DNA of 64,000 nt from Climacium dendroides (Eukaryota; Streptophyta; Bryopsida; Hypnales; Climaciaceae), in the NCBI GenBank assembly GCA_950106755.1, contig OX467084.1, positions 30,259,213-30,323,212 on the forward strand, read 5' to 3'. The notes under the pieces are model-generated. The model was given only the letters and a program-made list of their open reading frames with translations. It ran no database searches and was not told the DNA's origin. The translations under genes and the position numbers were made by a program. Each line of letters begins with the position of its first letter. Position 1 is the stretch's first letter. Shown here in pieces: positions 12,571 through 24,669 of the stretch.

Positions 12571-13634
12571 AAATTTTGAGCAATTACATCGGCAAAGGGA
12601 GTACTCTTCTCTCATTGGCCAAGAGTTAAGAAATGGGTTGACTTAGTCAATGAGATTATTCACCAGTTTCTTAAAAATCTTCTTAATTAGTTTCCAAACC
12701 AAACTCATTTAAAAATCTTCATAAAAATGCATAAGTGAACTTTCAATAGAAATTTATTTTCAAGAATTTTTTGTTCATATTTTAGACAATTTTTTCTTAT
12801 ATAAAATAGGGGTGTAATATTTTCGGTCTATAATGCATTTTTTTACTTCAAAACTTGTAAGTAGTTATCAAATAAAATTATCAATATTTCAAGCATAAAC
12901 TTTTAAAGTAGAAAAATCTATTGATATTTTTTTTCTTTTATTTAAATTTTAAGATAGGGGGTCTAAAATCTTAACACATGTAGGTTCTAATGGACACTTT
13001 AAGTGATCTCCTTGGGTCTACTGTGGCACAATGTGTATGATAAACTATGTATGTCCAAATAAATATATCAGCATAATTTTTTATACTAACTCCCAAAGAT
13101 TGGTGTTTTGAGGTTCCAAACTACTTCAAACTACTTGTACAAAATAAGGATGAAATCAATGGTAAGAATGATCTAGTAAGCAAATTATAACCTTTGCTTC
13201 TATTTTTCTTTGGATTTTTTTGAAATTTAAAGAAAAAACAATTGTATAATTATATTTTTCTACCTTCATTGCTTTTTTCATAAAAATAAAACTCTTCATA
13301 ATAGTCATCTCATTGCTTGGAATTGAATGGTTCAAATGTTCATGCATAGGAATAAATCTAAACAATCTAAAAATTTTAATTAACCGTTTTAGAATATATT
13401 TTTTTACTACCTGCTTTGACATTGAAATTGAAAAAAATAAATAAAAAATTATAACTTTTGCAATATCTATGAGAATGATGTGAAACAAAGCTTTATATGT
13501 AAATTAGGGTGATCAATTCATTCACTTATGTGTCTATTCGTCTCATTTCATGCAAAAATTCCAAATTATGAAGTCAACACTCCATACTCTTGTAGGCTTT
13601 CAGTCTTGCCAGTAGTTTCATTAGTCATATTGCT
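12571..13634. other. AT-rich DNA, no gene recognised
   Basis: There is a minus-strand open frame at 13156-13488, but it is lysine, isoleucine and phenylalanine rich, as expected of random AT-rich DNA, and carries no motif. A short block near 13250-13500 resembles fold-back-arm vocabulary but is too degenerate to bound. Confidence 0.4.
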
Positions 13635-13638
13635 TTAA

Positions 13639-14547
13639 CCCCTAAAGGACCGTTTGTCCCCTCGAGGGACAATTTGGGTTCAGGTAGGTTCCTATTGTCT
13701 CAATATGTAGTGAATGTTTTTGAGATTTTTTGAGGTTGTGGAGTTTGCCAAGAGCTTTGTGAATATATAAATTTTGTTTCAATTGGTGCTTGGAAGAAAA
13801 AATTATGGCACAATAAGCCAAAAATAAAAGTCAATGGGCAGCACAAAAAAATCAGAAAAGGTTTTTTTAAAAATTGTTTATTTTCCTAAAATCTTATATT
13901 TTTGTCTACATTTGAAGCTTTGATTCATTCCATTTGGATTAGTTATGAGAAAGTTATGGACAATCTTGGTTTTTGGGGCAATCTAAGCATCTTCTTGAAA
14001 AAATAACTTATAGGATTCATTTGTGAATGCAATTTTTACAATTTTCAAAAAGAAAAACTTAGACAAGGTTAGGTTTGCTTTCTAAAATAATCTCGCCATT
14101 GGGATTATTGTATGTCAATTCCATCTTAAAGCTATTAATGATTTAGTTTTTCCTAACCTACTTGTACTTAACAATTTTTTAATGAGTAAAAATTAAGCAT
14201 TTTTTTGTTGAATTTTTTCCTTTAGATTCTCAACTCAACTATTCAGCATAAAACCTTAGAAAATAAAAATTAGTAGTGCAAAAAATTTTAATTAAAAGAT
14301 TCAAAGCCAAAAAATGTAGTCAAGCAAGTTGCAAAAAAACTTGTTTTCTTCACTTTGAATGCAAATATCTTGCAATCTATGCGGTCAAATTTGATGAAAT
14401 TTTTATCACATGTTTTCAAACAAGTTAAGTACAAGATTCTACTATTGGATTTCGAATAACATATTTTTTTGATTTTCTTAGGTGAATGCAACAGAAGTGG
14501 TAGTTCTAAGTGGTTTTTGACAGAAAATGCCCTTGGGGCTTTAGGGG
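13639..14547 (+). mobile_element. TTAA-family element R1, complete reference copy (909 bp)
   Basis: It is flanked by TTAA at 13635-13638 and 14548-14551. The left terminus CCCCTAAAGG and the right terminus CTTTAGGGG form an imperfect terminal inverted repeat whose outer 9 bases are exact complements. The subterminal palindrome 'tttgtcccctcgagggaca' follows the left end. The interior has no usable reading frame. Six other copies lie in the window. TTAA duplication with CCC-type ends is the hallmark of piggyBac-like insertion; this attribution is inference, since no transposase is present. Confidence 0.75.
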
Positions 14548-14714
14548 TTAATTCAAGAATCTCAAGAAACATTTCTACCAAGGCCTGTGAGTCCTCTGGT
14601 TGGATGTAAGTTCCTGTTCCCCTTATCAATCAAAATATTGTAGTAGTCCATGTGTTTCAATAATAATAACTAGAGTGCCCTATGGCATTGCCACAATCAA
14701 AACAAAAATAAAAG

Positions 14715-15035
14715 TAATTTTCTAATTTTTTTAGAACCAAAAACAACTCAAAAATGCATAACTTTCACACCATGAGTCAGAATGCCACGAAACCAAGCCC
14801 GTGCACCCCTCCTCGCTTAGAGCTTTTGGATGGTACCAAGATTGTGACCAAAATATAAGTAAGAGTAATTTTCTAATTTTTGAGAACCAAAAATAACTCA
14901 AAAATGCACAACTTCCACATCATACGTCCAAACGCCACGAAACCAAGCCGGTGCACCCCTCCTCGCCAAGGGCTTTCCGGCAGTACCAAGCACACACCCG
15001 GGGGACGCTCAGTCCGGGAGATCTTAACGTGACAA
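14715..15035 (+). repeat. Tandem pair resembling a retroposon 3' end
   Basis: Two copies of an approximately 145-bp unit lie at about 14715-14850 and 14860-15000. Both contain 'agaaccaaaaa', 'aactcaaaaatgca', 'gccacgaaaccaagcc' and 'gtgcacccctcctcgc'. The second continues into 'ggggacgctcagtccggg' and 'cttaacgtgac', then an AAAC microsatellite. A unique 3' sequence ending in a simple repeat is typical of SINEs and some LINE clades; I cannot assign the family. Confidence 0.5.
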
Positions 15036-15085
15036 ACAAAACAAAACAAAACAAACAAACAAACAAACAAACAAAACAAAACAAA
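15036..15085 (+). repeat. (AAAC)n/(AAAAC)n microsatellite
   Basis: This is a run of caaac and caaaac units directly after 'cttaacgtgac'. Its position suggests the tail of the retroposon-like repeat to the left. Confidence 0.85.
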
Positions 15086-15226
15086 CATGTTGTCTTAATA
15101 GAAGAGATAATAATAAAAGTTTTAGCTGAAAGCTGTAGACTTGTGCTCAGATTTTTGTACCCAATTCCCACATCACACACTTGTAGCTCAAAATTATGTC
15201 TGGAATATCAGCCTCTCTAAACTTAA

Positions 15227-15467
15227 CCCCTAAGCACCCAGACTGTATTTTCCAAAATTTAGACCCTTCTGAATTCATTCCAATCAAACTATCATATAAA
15301 ATGAGATCCACATAAATTGATTGTACCAATTGATAGTAGAGATAGGGCCGGAGCTATAGGGAAAAGGACATGTCCTTTCACCATACCATTAAAAAGATTA
15401 TAATGGTCAAACAAGGAGATCTTTGAGTTTTGAGAGGCCATATTTGAGGCACTGGGGCGCTCAGGGG
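15227..15467 (+). mobile_element. TTAA-flanked MITE, 241 bp
   Basis: TTAA flanks at 15223-15226 and 15468-15471. The left end is CCCCTAAGCACCCAG; the right end, reverse-complemented, is CCCCTGAGCGCCCCAG, an imperfect inverted repeat of about 15 bp. The interior is not related to R1-R4 by eye. The R6 repeat starts immediately after the right TTAA. Confidence 0.7.
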
Positions 15468-15471
15468 TTAA

Positions 15472-16165
15472 GGTAGAACTACTCATTACCACATAGATTT
15501 GCTATCTAGATACTTTGGAAAAGCTATATATCATCTCTGATATTTTTCAGAGATTGAATTGTTTGGGAGAAGTCAATCACAAAAAGAATGAAGACATTCC
15601 GACAAGAATTGAATTTTTTGTGATTTTTCAAAGCTAAAATGTTAAACTGTGAGTAGACCCTCGTTAAAGCCTGATAAGACCATTGTTGAAGTACGGGCTG
15701 ATGTGTTTGCTTCCCAAGTGTATTGGAATCATGATGAAGGATTAGTAAGATTGTGGTAATAAGGTAACAAGCTCTGAAATCGCACAGGTTCTAAAACCGC
15801 CCACATCCTAAAATGTACACTATGCATACACGTTGCTTTCTCATAGCCTTTAACACTGTACATTTTAGGAGGTGGGCAATTTTAGAGCCCTATGCCATTT
15901 CAACTTCAGAATTTCATAACTAATTCCACAAAGCTCCAAAAAATATGAAACGAATTGGGTTAGATGTCAATTCCACTTGTCTCTCAAGGAAAATTTACTG
16001 AAAATTATTTCAAGAAGCTTCTCATCCCAAAATTCAGTTTCAGCAATTAGGTGGGCGATTTCTGGACCTGTTACCTCATATGGGCCATTGACGGAAATGG
16101 GAGGAACCTGTAGGTGGCGGAATTGGGTAAATGGTGGTATTGGGTAGTTCCACCTTCCCTGACAG
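15472..16165 (+). repeat. Dispersed repeat R6, copy 2, split by a MITE
   Basis: The two halves (15472-15762 and about 16078-16165) match 7119-7490 in order. The break falls after 'gattgtggtaata' and resumes at 'atgggcc', precisely where copy 1 is continuous. Confidence 0.75.
15763..16077 (+). mobile_element. Hairpin MITE inserted in R6 (about 315 bp)
   Basis: The ends are inverted: 'aggtaacaagctctgaaat' on the left, and on the right, reverse-complemented, 'aggtaacaggtccagaaat'. The left part also contains a strong hairpin: about 46 nt around 15775-15823 pair with 15857-15903, including the exact arm 'cctaaaatgtaca'. The empty site is visible in R6 copy 1. A short ATA or TA target duplication is possible. 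Superfamily uncertain. Confidence 0.75.
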
Positions 16166-16169
16166 ACAG

Positions 16170-16640
16170 GAACCCTTGCAGCATGTTGTTCAGTATGCCT
16201 GTGTCCAAAAAATGGGAAAAAAAATAATGTCTGGAATCCGATCTTAGCCAGGCATTGTGTCCACTTCACCAGTGCAACTTGGTAAGTTAACTAAAGAGTT
16301 CAACTAAGCTAAGCTTACTTTAATTTTCATTTGTTTGTGTCCAAATAAAAAGAAGATTCAACTAAGATAGGCTTACTGTACAGTACTGTAAGGTTTCCTA
16401 AGCTGAGTAGGTGATTGGGATATCGGTCAATTTTACCTCAGTGGTCAATTGTGTGTGAAAACAGCCATCCAGTCACAGTGGTCATCCCTCCAGGGAAGGG
16501 AAGTTACCTTACATTACCATAGTGTAAGATAGTGTACACTGTACAGCACAGCAGAGTCATGCCTGGGAATGAACTAAAAATACCAGTGCCGGGCTAGAGA
16601 GAAATTTGGTGACGTGGCAGAAGAATTTGAAAGGTAAGTA
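16170..16640. other. GC-richer island 3
   Basis: It shows the same vocabulary as the other islands: 'gttaccttacattacc', 'cttactgtacagtactgtaagg', 'gtacactgtacagcac'. No coding frame or RNA fold was recognised. Confidence 0.35.
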
Positions 16641-16720
16641 TCAGTCATAGACAGTACCTTCACTTAACTTGCTTCGAAATGCTGCACTGAATATTTCCCA
16701 TGAAAGAGGGCTTACCTTAA

Positions 16721-17459
16721 TCCCTAAATGCAAAAACTGCGCTTTGTTGGCAACATTGTGATTTTGGCAGCTCACTATGAATGGAGTTTTTATTTTTTTT
16801 CTTTGAAATTGTTGCACAACATGTGCCCCAAAAGTAGCTTTAAGGCCCAACAATTTTTGTAACTTTTGACTACATGGTTAAAAAGTTATTGCGTGATATA
16901 TGATTTTCATTGCTTAGTGGACAGCTTGGGCTGTCCAAAAATCTTCTTTAAAAAATACTTTTTTCAAAATTTTCTTTTTGAAATTGGTTCTTTAGATTTA
17001 TGTACACATGGAAAGCTTTTAATCATTCCATTTCAACAAGCGAGATGAAAGTTATAAAGGTTTTAGTTTGCGGGTAGGTATGGAGTTTTTGAAAATCATA
17101 CCTACTCACAAACTAAAAATCTTCATAACTTTCTTGTCCTCTATCAAAATGGAATGATTAAAAGCTTCCCATTTTTACATAAATATGTAGAACCAATTTC
17201 AAAAAGAATTTTTTGAAAAAAGTGATTTTTAAAGAAGTTTTTTGGGCTGCCCGGTCTGCCCGCTGAGCATTGAAAATGACATATCATGCAATAACTTTTT
17301 AACCATTCAATCAAGAGTTATGAAAATTGTTGGACCTTAAAGCTACTCCCTGGGAAAGTGTTGTGTGAAAACTTCAAAGAAAAAAAATGAAAACTCCATT
17401 CGTAATGAGCTACCCAAAATTGCTAAAATGCCCCAAAACACAGTTTGGGCATTTATGGG
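16721..17459. mobile_element. Fold-back element (R2), 739 bp, TTAA-flanked
   Basis: Left TTAA 16717-16720 and right TTAA 17460-17463. The element is almost one long inverted repeat: arms of about 360 bp meet at a short centre near 17075-17105, where 'gggtaggtatgg' is followed by its complement 'catacctactc'. Matching landmarks on the two arms include 'atggagtttttattttt' with 'aaaaatgaaaactccat' and 'agtagctttaagg' with 'ccttaaagctact'. The outer ends are TCCCTAAATG and CATTTATGGG. Non-coding; a transcript would fold into a long hairpin. Confidence 0.88.
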
Positions 17460-17463
17460 TTAA

Positions 17464-18526
17464 TGTAAGTTTGAACATTGTCAAGGACAGAACTGCAGCT
17501 AAGTTATTCTTCTTTGAAATTTTGTTTTAAAATGGAGAGGTCTTTGAAAGGAGTTTGACTTCCAATGAGTGGTTTTGTAAATTTCTGAGTAAATGATTCA
17601 CATGGTAACTGAACAGATGATTTCCATGGTCACCAATCCATCCTTTAAAGATTAACTTAGTTGGCAGCTACATGTGATGTAAAGGTCCATTGAGCATCAG
17701 ATTGTCGATTTTTAAACTTTTTAAACTTATTTTTAAATTAATTAATTAAACTTTTTGAGGAACCTAGGAACCATTTCCATGGATAGAGGAGGCAATAAGT
17801 TACATAGAACCTGAGGAACAAGACCTTGGCTAGCTCACAGGGAGCAGAACCAGATCAATTTTTACAGATTTTTATGGCAGGTAAGGTGAGGTTCCCCTGC
17901 TTCCAGATTTCCTAAAATTGCAAATAAGCTTCACTACCAGGAGTAGGCAGGATGATGTGCACATGGATCTCTCAGTGTGTGATAACTTATCAGAAGGCAT
18001 AATGATATGGAAGAGTTGGGGCACCCTGAACCTTTAGGAAAACCCAACATTTTAAGCAATTTTGCATACTTTCAAGTGGAATCAACACATAATAAGATTA
18101 TTTTTAACACATTCACAATTGACAATCATGAATTACCAAAAAAGAAATGATAATTTTCTAAACATGTATGAATATGCTACAAATTTGTGAAGTTCAAATA
18201 CATGGTATGTCCCAAATCATTTTTTGCATTCACATATGCAAGCTTTACATTTTGGACTTCCTATATCTACATATTTTCAAGATTGGTTGAGAATATAGGA
18301 TTGGGAATAGGTGCTTTCATCTATCTTAGATTTTGCATGCTTTGGGAAGAATCTACCTTCTCCAAGATTGAGGTGTTTCTAGATCTTTGTGTCAATGTTG
18401 ACAACTCCATTATGTAATTACATTTTTAAAATGGATGATTTATGCTTGTTTTCCATCTACAAAATACAATTTGCATTCATCCAAAGAGACATTATATGTT
18501 AGCATCAGAGTTCTAGGGTTAACTTC
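17464..18526. other. Anonymous AT-rich DNA
   Basis: No gene, tandem repeat or bounded element was recognised; the open frame at 18187-18417 lacks motifs. Confidence 0.4.
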
Positions 18527-18530
18527 TTAT

Positions 18531-19381
18531 CCCCTAAAGGATTATTGTCTTTCTAGAGGACAAATGAAAATTTGGATGGGTACCTATGATCTCAATTTTT
18601 GACATGACTTTTTGAAACATTTTCTTGAAATAGGAGAAGGTGATGATGATGAGCTTTATAGAGATATAATTTTTTGCTTCAATCAATACTCAAGAGCAAA
18701 ATTTATGCCAACCAAAGTAAAAATAGCAAAGCCTAGGCAATACAAATAATCACAAAAATTCAAAATAATTTTAAAAACAAAAAAATTCTCATACAATATA
18801 TATTTTTTTTCATGGAAAGACTTGATTCATTTTATTTGGATTATTGATGCAAAAGTTATGAAGAGTCTTGATTTTAGGCAATTAAGCAAGTACTTTAATA
18901 AACAACTCACATGATTTGTTTTTTAACTTAATTTTTACAATTAAAAAAATCTACATGATTAAGATTGCTTACTAAAACAATCTCACCATTAGGATTGACA
19001 TTTTTTTTTCCTTCTAAGAGTAACAAAAATTTAGGGTTTCTTTCTTTATTCAAAGAACATCAAGTTTCTTGTTTTGAAAATTTGCTCCTACTTTCAATCC
19101 AATTCTACATCACAAAAATATTTTATCTTAAACCTTTGTAGTGCAAAATTTCAAAAAGAAAAGAGGATTCAAAGTCTTATAATCTAGAATGAAAAGGATT
19201 TAAATGCTAATATCTTCCAATCTACATTGATAAAGTTTTGGAATTTCTTCTATAGACTAGTCTAATATAAGATCTCATTGTGGGATATTCAAAAATTGTA
19301 ATTTTTAAAATTTTGCTCTTTGCAATAGAAATGGTAGTTTGGAAATGTATTTTTGGTAAAACACTCATGGAACTATAGAAG
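18531..19381 (+). mobile_element. TTAA-family element R1, decayed copy
   Basis: It starts CCCCTAAAGG after TTAT (decayed TTAA), has the subterminal 'ttgtctttctagaggacaa' palindrome and runs parallel to 13639-14547. Its right end is degenerate and abuts the R3 element that begins at 19386. Confidence 0.6.
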
Positions 19382-19385
19382 TTAC

Positions 19386-20100
19386 CCCCTAAAGTTCCTT
19401 GACTATATTACAACCCAAACCCCCTCCCAATTGTCATTTCTAGTACAAGTACCAAATTTTTAAAAAAAAAATTGGACACATGAAACTATAGGATTTTAGA
19501 GTATGCTAGTTTGAGAAAATGTAGAAAAAAATTCTAAAATTTCTACTATGTAGACTACAAGATATTAGTGTTTGAAGTGACAAAAATCTTCTTTTGGCCC
19601 TACCTAAAACAAGGCAACTACTCTTCACAAGGTCACACTTGTATGGAAAAATGTCCAAGTTGGTGGTACTTCTTTAGATTTATTATTCAATGCAAGTTGA
19701 CTACATGCTTGAAATTTTTTCAAATCACTTGGGCTTGTACAACATATAGGAAAAAAATGGTAAGTATAAAAAATTAGAGAATAATTCAAAATATAAAATT
19801 GTTAAGAATTTAGTTATGGAATTGAAAAATGCCAATCCCAGTGGTTGTAATGTTGTAATAAACAATCTACATCCTATGATTTTATTTTATTTTCAAAAAT
19901 ATTATAAAATTGAATTAAATATAGAGCTTCAAAATTTATTTTAGAGTAGAGATTCCATAATTGTCCACAAATTAAAACTCCTCATAAATTTCATCTTATT
20001 AATCAAAATGAAATTATTCAAAACTTTTTATGTATACATAAATCTAAAAAACTAATTTCAAATTTTTATTTCTTAAAAAAATGATTTATTTGATATGCCT
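19386..20100 (+). mobile_element. TTAA-family composite element R3, 3'-truncated
   Basis: It begins CCCCTAAAGTTCC after TTAC, then 'gtcatttctagtacaagtac', 'caaggcaactactcttcac' and 'ccaatcccagtggttgtaat', the order seen at 50.8 and (reversed) 62.1-63.1 kb. The fold-back-arm part is cut off where the long R5 repeat begins. Confidence 0.6.
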
Positions 20101-23100
20101 GGGTTTGAGCATTTATCCACCCTTGGTAAATTCATGAGCACAAACAAGTTCTTGTAATTCGAGTTTGGTTCCTAATGGGTACCAATGTTGATCCATTGTG
20201 CCTTTTAAGCAATGGATCTTTTCTAAGTTCTTAAAGTTTAAAGAAATCAATAAAGACTACCATAATCACAAAGGTTAGTTCTAAACAACACAAAATCTTT
20301 TAAGCCGCGGTGATTTTCTAATAAAAGTATTTACAGTCTATATTTAACCTACCTAAGTAGTAGTTCAGATCATTCCATTTCCAAAAACATAAAACTTGCT
20401 AGATTTGGAGATTTCTACAAGAAGTTATGACCAGATGAAGTTTGAGCCTTTAAGAGACTATCTAAACTTCATCCACCTTTTTCAACACCTTCCCTATTTC
20501 AATTCATTGTGAGTTTTAAATCCTAACTTTAAATTACAAAATTCTACTCACATTCCAAATTTGGACCTAGATGGACAATTTTCAAGAGACTTCATCCATT
20601 CCTTGATCCAAACTTCATCCTTCTATAACTCTTGGAGTTTTAAATGTTTTTTAGAGATTAAAATAGTTCTAGACTTCTTGAAGTTCCATCTATTTGATCC
20701 TAACTCTAAATTTCTACTTGGTTGTCTTCAAAAGATTCTAATTTACTTCCTACTTCATTTCTAAAGTTCAGGATTTCTTTTATCAAATTTCTATTTTAAA
20801 ACTTTTGAATTCAGTTCCTTGTAGATTCAAGTTTTAACTATCCGAATTGCTAAAGAACTTTGGATTTAAACTTTTCTAGTAAAAGCTATGAGTAGATGAA
20901 GTTTGACCACTAATCAGTATTTTCAAACTTCATCAATGGTTTTCTATTAATCTACAATTTGAAATTTACTTTAAGCTTCACCTTTGACCTCTAGATTTCT
21001 AATTCTATCTAAGTTTCCATTATTGTTCCTTTTGGATGAAATTAACTAATTTTCATCCACTATGATTCTTAAATTTCATCTACTAATGTTTTTCTCAATT
21101 TCACTCTGAATTCTAAGTGTAAGACATTTTTTGAAACCCTCTAAGCAAATTCTACAAGATTCTATATCTAAACTTTAGAAAACACCTAATCTTGACGTTC
21201 TGACTTGCACTTGAAGTTTAGCTAAGTGTAGAAATGACTTATCTTAGAAATTGAATAGAATTTGGAGGAATGAGTAACTCATCTTGAAATTGATCTCATC
21301 TATAAGGTCATTGAATATTCCTTCAAACTCCATATTGTTTGCTATGGTGGAATTCTTCTTGGAATATTCTCACCGCTTGAAAATGATGTTTTAATACAAA
21401 TTTGAAGTTGAACTTCTAACTATTTTTTTCTTTTCTCTTCTTCTTGTCCTTAAACACTATTTAAACTTCATTATTGTATTTCAAAGGTTGACTTGGAAGA
21501 TTATACAATAATTGTTCTGAGTTTCAAAATAATAATTGACTGTTGACTACTTACTACCTTTCATTAAGTCAATTATTATTCCATTTAAATTCTAATGGTT
21601 CTAATCGTTTTTAAGGATTTTCTCTAATCTTATCAACTTCTAAACTTGTCTTCAATTCCCAAATGGACTCTACAAGTTCAAAGCTTTGCCATATTTTTGG
21701 ATATACTCCAAATTCTAACTATACAAAGTCAGAGCTTCGCCATACTTTAGAAAATATCAACAATTCTACAACAATCCTATGTTCTACAAGTCAAAGTTTT
21801 GTCATAAAATCTAATACATTAAAAATCCACTCCTAGAGAAGCTAGAGCTTTGCTATCATCAGAGGAACAAGAGATAAAGAAGACAAGTTTTAATATGAAA
21901 AAATCAACAACAAGTTTGACACAACCATGTTGGTACAAAACTTTGACAACAAGAATTAGTGAACAATTAGCAACCAAAGTAGACACTAGAAGCCCCCCAA
22001 ATTAGCATTGCCAAGGTATGGTGAGGGGTATTTTTTAGGATTAGTACATAACTTAAAACTCAACAAAACCGTATGAAAATTAATACAAGATTCAAAACAA
22101 GTGCAAACAAAGGCAAACTTTGAAGGGACCCCAATGTCCTTCAAAGAGAGCTTCAAAACAACAATGGAGCTTGAAATGTTCTAAAAAGACTTAAAATTGA
22201 CAACGTGGCCTAAAATGGCCCAAATCTAACTAAAGGGAACTAAACTATAACAAGAGGTTCAAAAATGAACCAAGGAGTGAGTTGAGAGGAGAATGAGTGT
22301 CTTTATATACTCTTCCAAGGGCACTCACCCCCTCTTTTCCTTACGTGGTAAGCTTATCATTTAGAGTTTTCATCCTAATCCTCTAATTTTGATTTTTTAT
22401 ATTGGTTAAAACTCTAACTTTTGGAAAACAATTACAAATCACAAAAGGATTGTGCCATTGGCTTTAGAAGGCCATTTTTAGTTTAAAAGAACCTCCATTC
22501 CTTTTTTATGCTAAAAAAACATTGAAAGCTAATGTCAACTTAAACTCTAAAAAAGGTAAAAATTTAACTTTTGGAGGTTGATTTTTCTGTAGAAAGTGAC
22601 TAGCCTTGGGTCTTAAGTAGGTATGAGGGAGTAAAAAAAGATCTAATTTTGACCCCATTCTGATTTCATATGCTCTTGATATACTGGTCAACTCCACCAT
22701 AATCTTCAAATTTGCTAGTCTTTGCCAATTTTGAATCTTCTGGCTATCAAAATGTCTTGAAATTTATTGGAGCATGTTATTAGTATAAAAGAAGCTAGTT
22801 TAATTTTTAATGAGATTTTATTGCACCCTAAATAATTTCTATGAATTTTCCATCGTGAATTTTAGTGGTTCACCGTCCGGAAGAATATTTTTTGACTACT
22901 AGAAAAATTTGGAACTTTTTGTAGAACCTCTCATGGAATTTCACAAAAGATGGGCCAACTCATATTCTTACTTTTCACATTTGATAAAGGAGAATTAAAT
23001 CCCGCTACCTCCTTTAACTTCCGATGAACAAAGAATCTTTCATTTGAAAGGAAATCATGGTGAACCGATTTTGCCTTCAGATCCTTAGCATGATTTTTAC

Positions 23101-23340
23101 CTAGAACCACCATAATTATGTTGTACATATCTTCCTTTGGTCCATCTTGAGTTTTCTTCAATTGTAGGTTAACAATTGAGGTTTCTACTATTTTGTCGAT
23201 ACAATGGAGAAACTGAAACCTCTCTTTAGGAAAATAAGATGATTATAACCAAATACTATAATGGTATGTGACATACCTATTTTGAATTTACACTCTTTTT
23301 AGGACTTTTTGTATAATAAAGTACACTTAGAATACTAACA
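20100..23340 (+). repeat. Long non-coding repeat R5, copy 1
   Basis: Similar to 56890-60930, with its 3' third also similar to 31375-32560. Shared landmarks include 'gagcacaa.caagtt', 'catccattgtgcctt', 'agatgaagtttga' phrases, 'gagaggagaatg', 'ccaagggcactc', then 'attgcgcca/attgtgcca', 'gtagaaagtgactag' and 'aattttccat'. No reverse transcriptase, integrase or long frame was seen. It may be an LTR-type or other non-autonomous element; terminal structure was not resolved. Confidence 0.6.
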
Positions 23341-23394
23341 AAAAAAGAAAAGAAAAGAGTGAGTCCTTAGTGACAAAATGGACATTGACATTGG

Positions 23395-23594
23395 GTTGTC
23401 TTAGTTGAGAAAAAAACTATATATTATACAATAATTTTTTAATTCATGTAGTCAAAAGTCAAGAAATTTGTTGAGTCCAAAAAAAACTTGTACTCAAGTT
23501 GTTTAAAAACTTCAAAGAAAAAAAATTCCACTTGTAGTGAATTGCACAAAATTGTTATATAATTGCCAAAAAATGTAGTTTGGTCCTTTAGGGG
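23395..23594 (+). mobile_element. Fold-back family right-arm fragment
   Basis: It matches the right arm of the R2 element ('acaataattttttaattcatgtagtcaaaag' region, 'cttcaaagaaaa', 'gaattgcacaaaattg') and ends CCTTTAGGGG + TTAA (23595-23598). The left arm is absent. Confidence 0.6.
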
Positions 23595-23597
23595 TTA

Positions 23598-23885
23598 ATG
23601 CCAACAAAAGGAAATGTGTCAATTCTTTAATGGTGAACACTTAAGTACCAATGGATATATGGGAGAGCAATTATGGGTTGTTTATAGTATATTTATGACT
23701 CTACTTTATGAATTTTTTTGTTATTTCAAGGCATACCACTTCAAAAATTCACAATAATTATAATTTCGCATGAGTTTGTTTTGTTAAGCAAATGCACACA
23801 TCTGAAAAATATGCACCACTCTTCAAGTTGGTCCCAAGATATTGATTTTGCTAGTTTGCAAGGTAATGGGCTTGTCTATTGTAGA
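23598..23885 (+). repeat. Dispersed repeat, copy 2 (partner at 2.3 kb)
   Basis: This is the counterpart of 2312-2620, starting at the TTAA that closes the previous fragment. The frame at 23718-23981 has no motif. Confidence 0.55.
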
Positions 23886-24632
23886 CTTGTAGTGGATGTC
23901 CCAATGTCAAAGATTGTCAAGAAGCCTAAGTCTTTGATTCCAAATGATGGATTTTGGATTTTTTTAGTTGCAAAAATATGATGAATGAGAGTTTTGGATT
24001 CTTGAAGAGGAGTTGGCGGAAGACTTTGTCCCTATGTTTGTTTCCATGACTTAAGTAGATCATGGCAAAGATTGGCCCTAATAAATCACCATAGTAGTAT
24101 ACTATATCCCCATGGAGAACTTTTTAAAGATTTTGAGCATATTTTGTATTGATATGAATTTTCTTCACTTCTATATAAAAAATTTATGATAATTTTAAAT
24201 TTTCATCCAAAAAATTAAAATTTTATGACTTATAGAAGATATGTATATTTATCTCTAAAAAAATATTTAGAAATTTCAAGGATAAATAGTTGCAAAATGG
24301 AAATATATAGAGTAGAAGGATTATTAAATTCAAGTCCAAGATGTTAGGTCCACCTTTCAAATATAAATATGAATTAATTGTTTGGATTAATGATAGGAAT
24401 GAAGGAAGTACAACAATATTTTACCATACCTCAAATCTAAAAACATTAAAATTGATTTTTATATTCTTTTCCTTGAAATTTTTATTTTTTTAGTTGATTT
24501 AAATCATTTTTCTTTGTTGTAGACTTCATAAAATACTACACATCAGTTAACCAACTTATAATACCTATCTACTACAACTAAATTATATATTTTATGCAAA
24601 AATTAGATGTATTTTAATATTTATTTTTTTAG
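23886..24632. other. AT-rich DNA downstream of the LINE 3' end
   Basis: No gene or bounded repeat was recognised. Confidence 0.4.
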
Positions 24633-24669
24633 AAAGAAAGGTGACCATTAAAAAGGGAGAGGAAAAACA

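Noticed and set aside
13635..14551. Calling R1 an outright piggyBac element
   Set aside because: TTAA flanks and CCC-type ends agree, but no transposase is in the window and the TIR is short; kept as a hypothesis only.
15036..15085. Regular AAAC units as a telomere-like or CRISPR-like array
   Set aside because: It is a simple microsatellite without unique spacers, at the end of a retroposon-like repeat.
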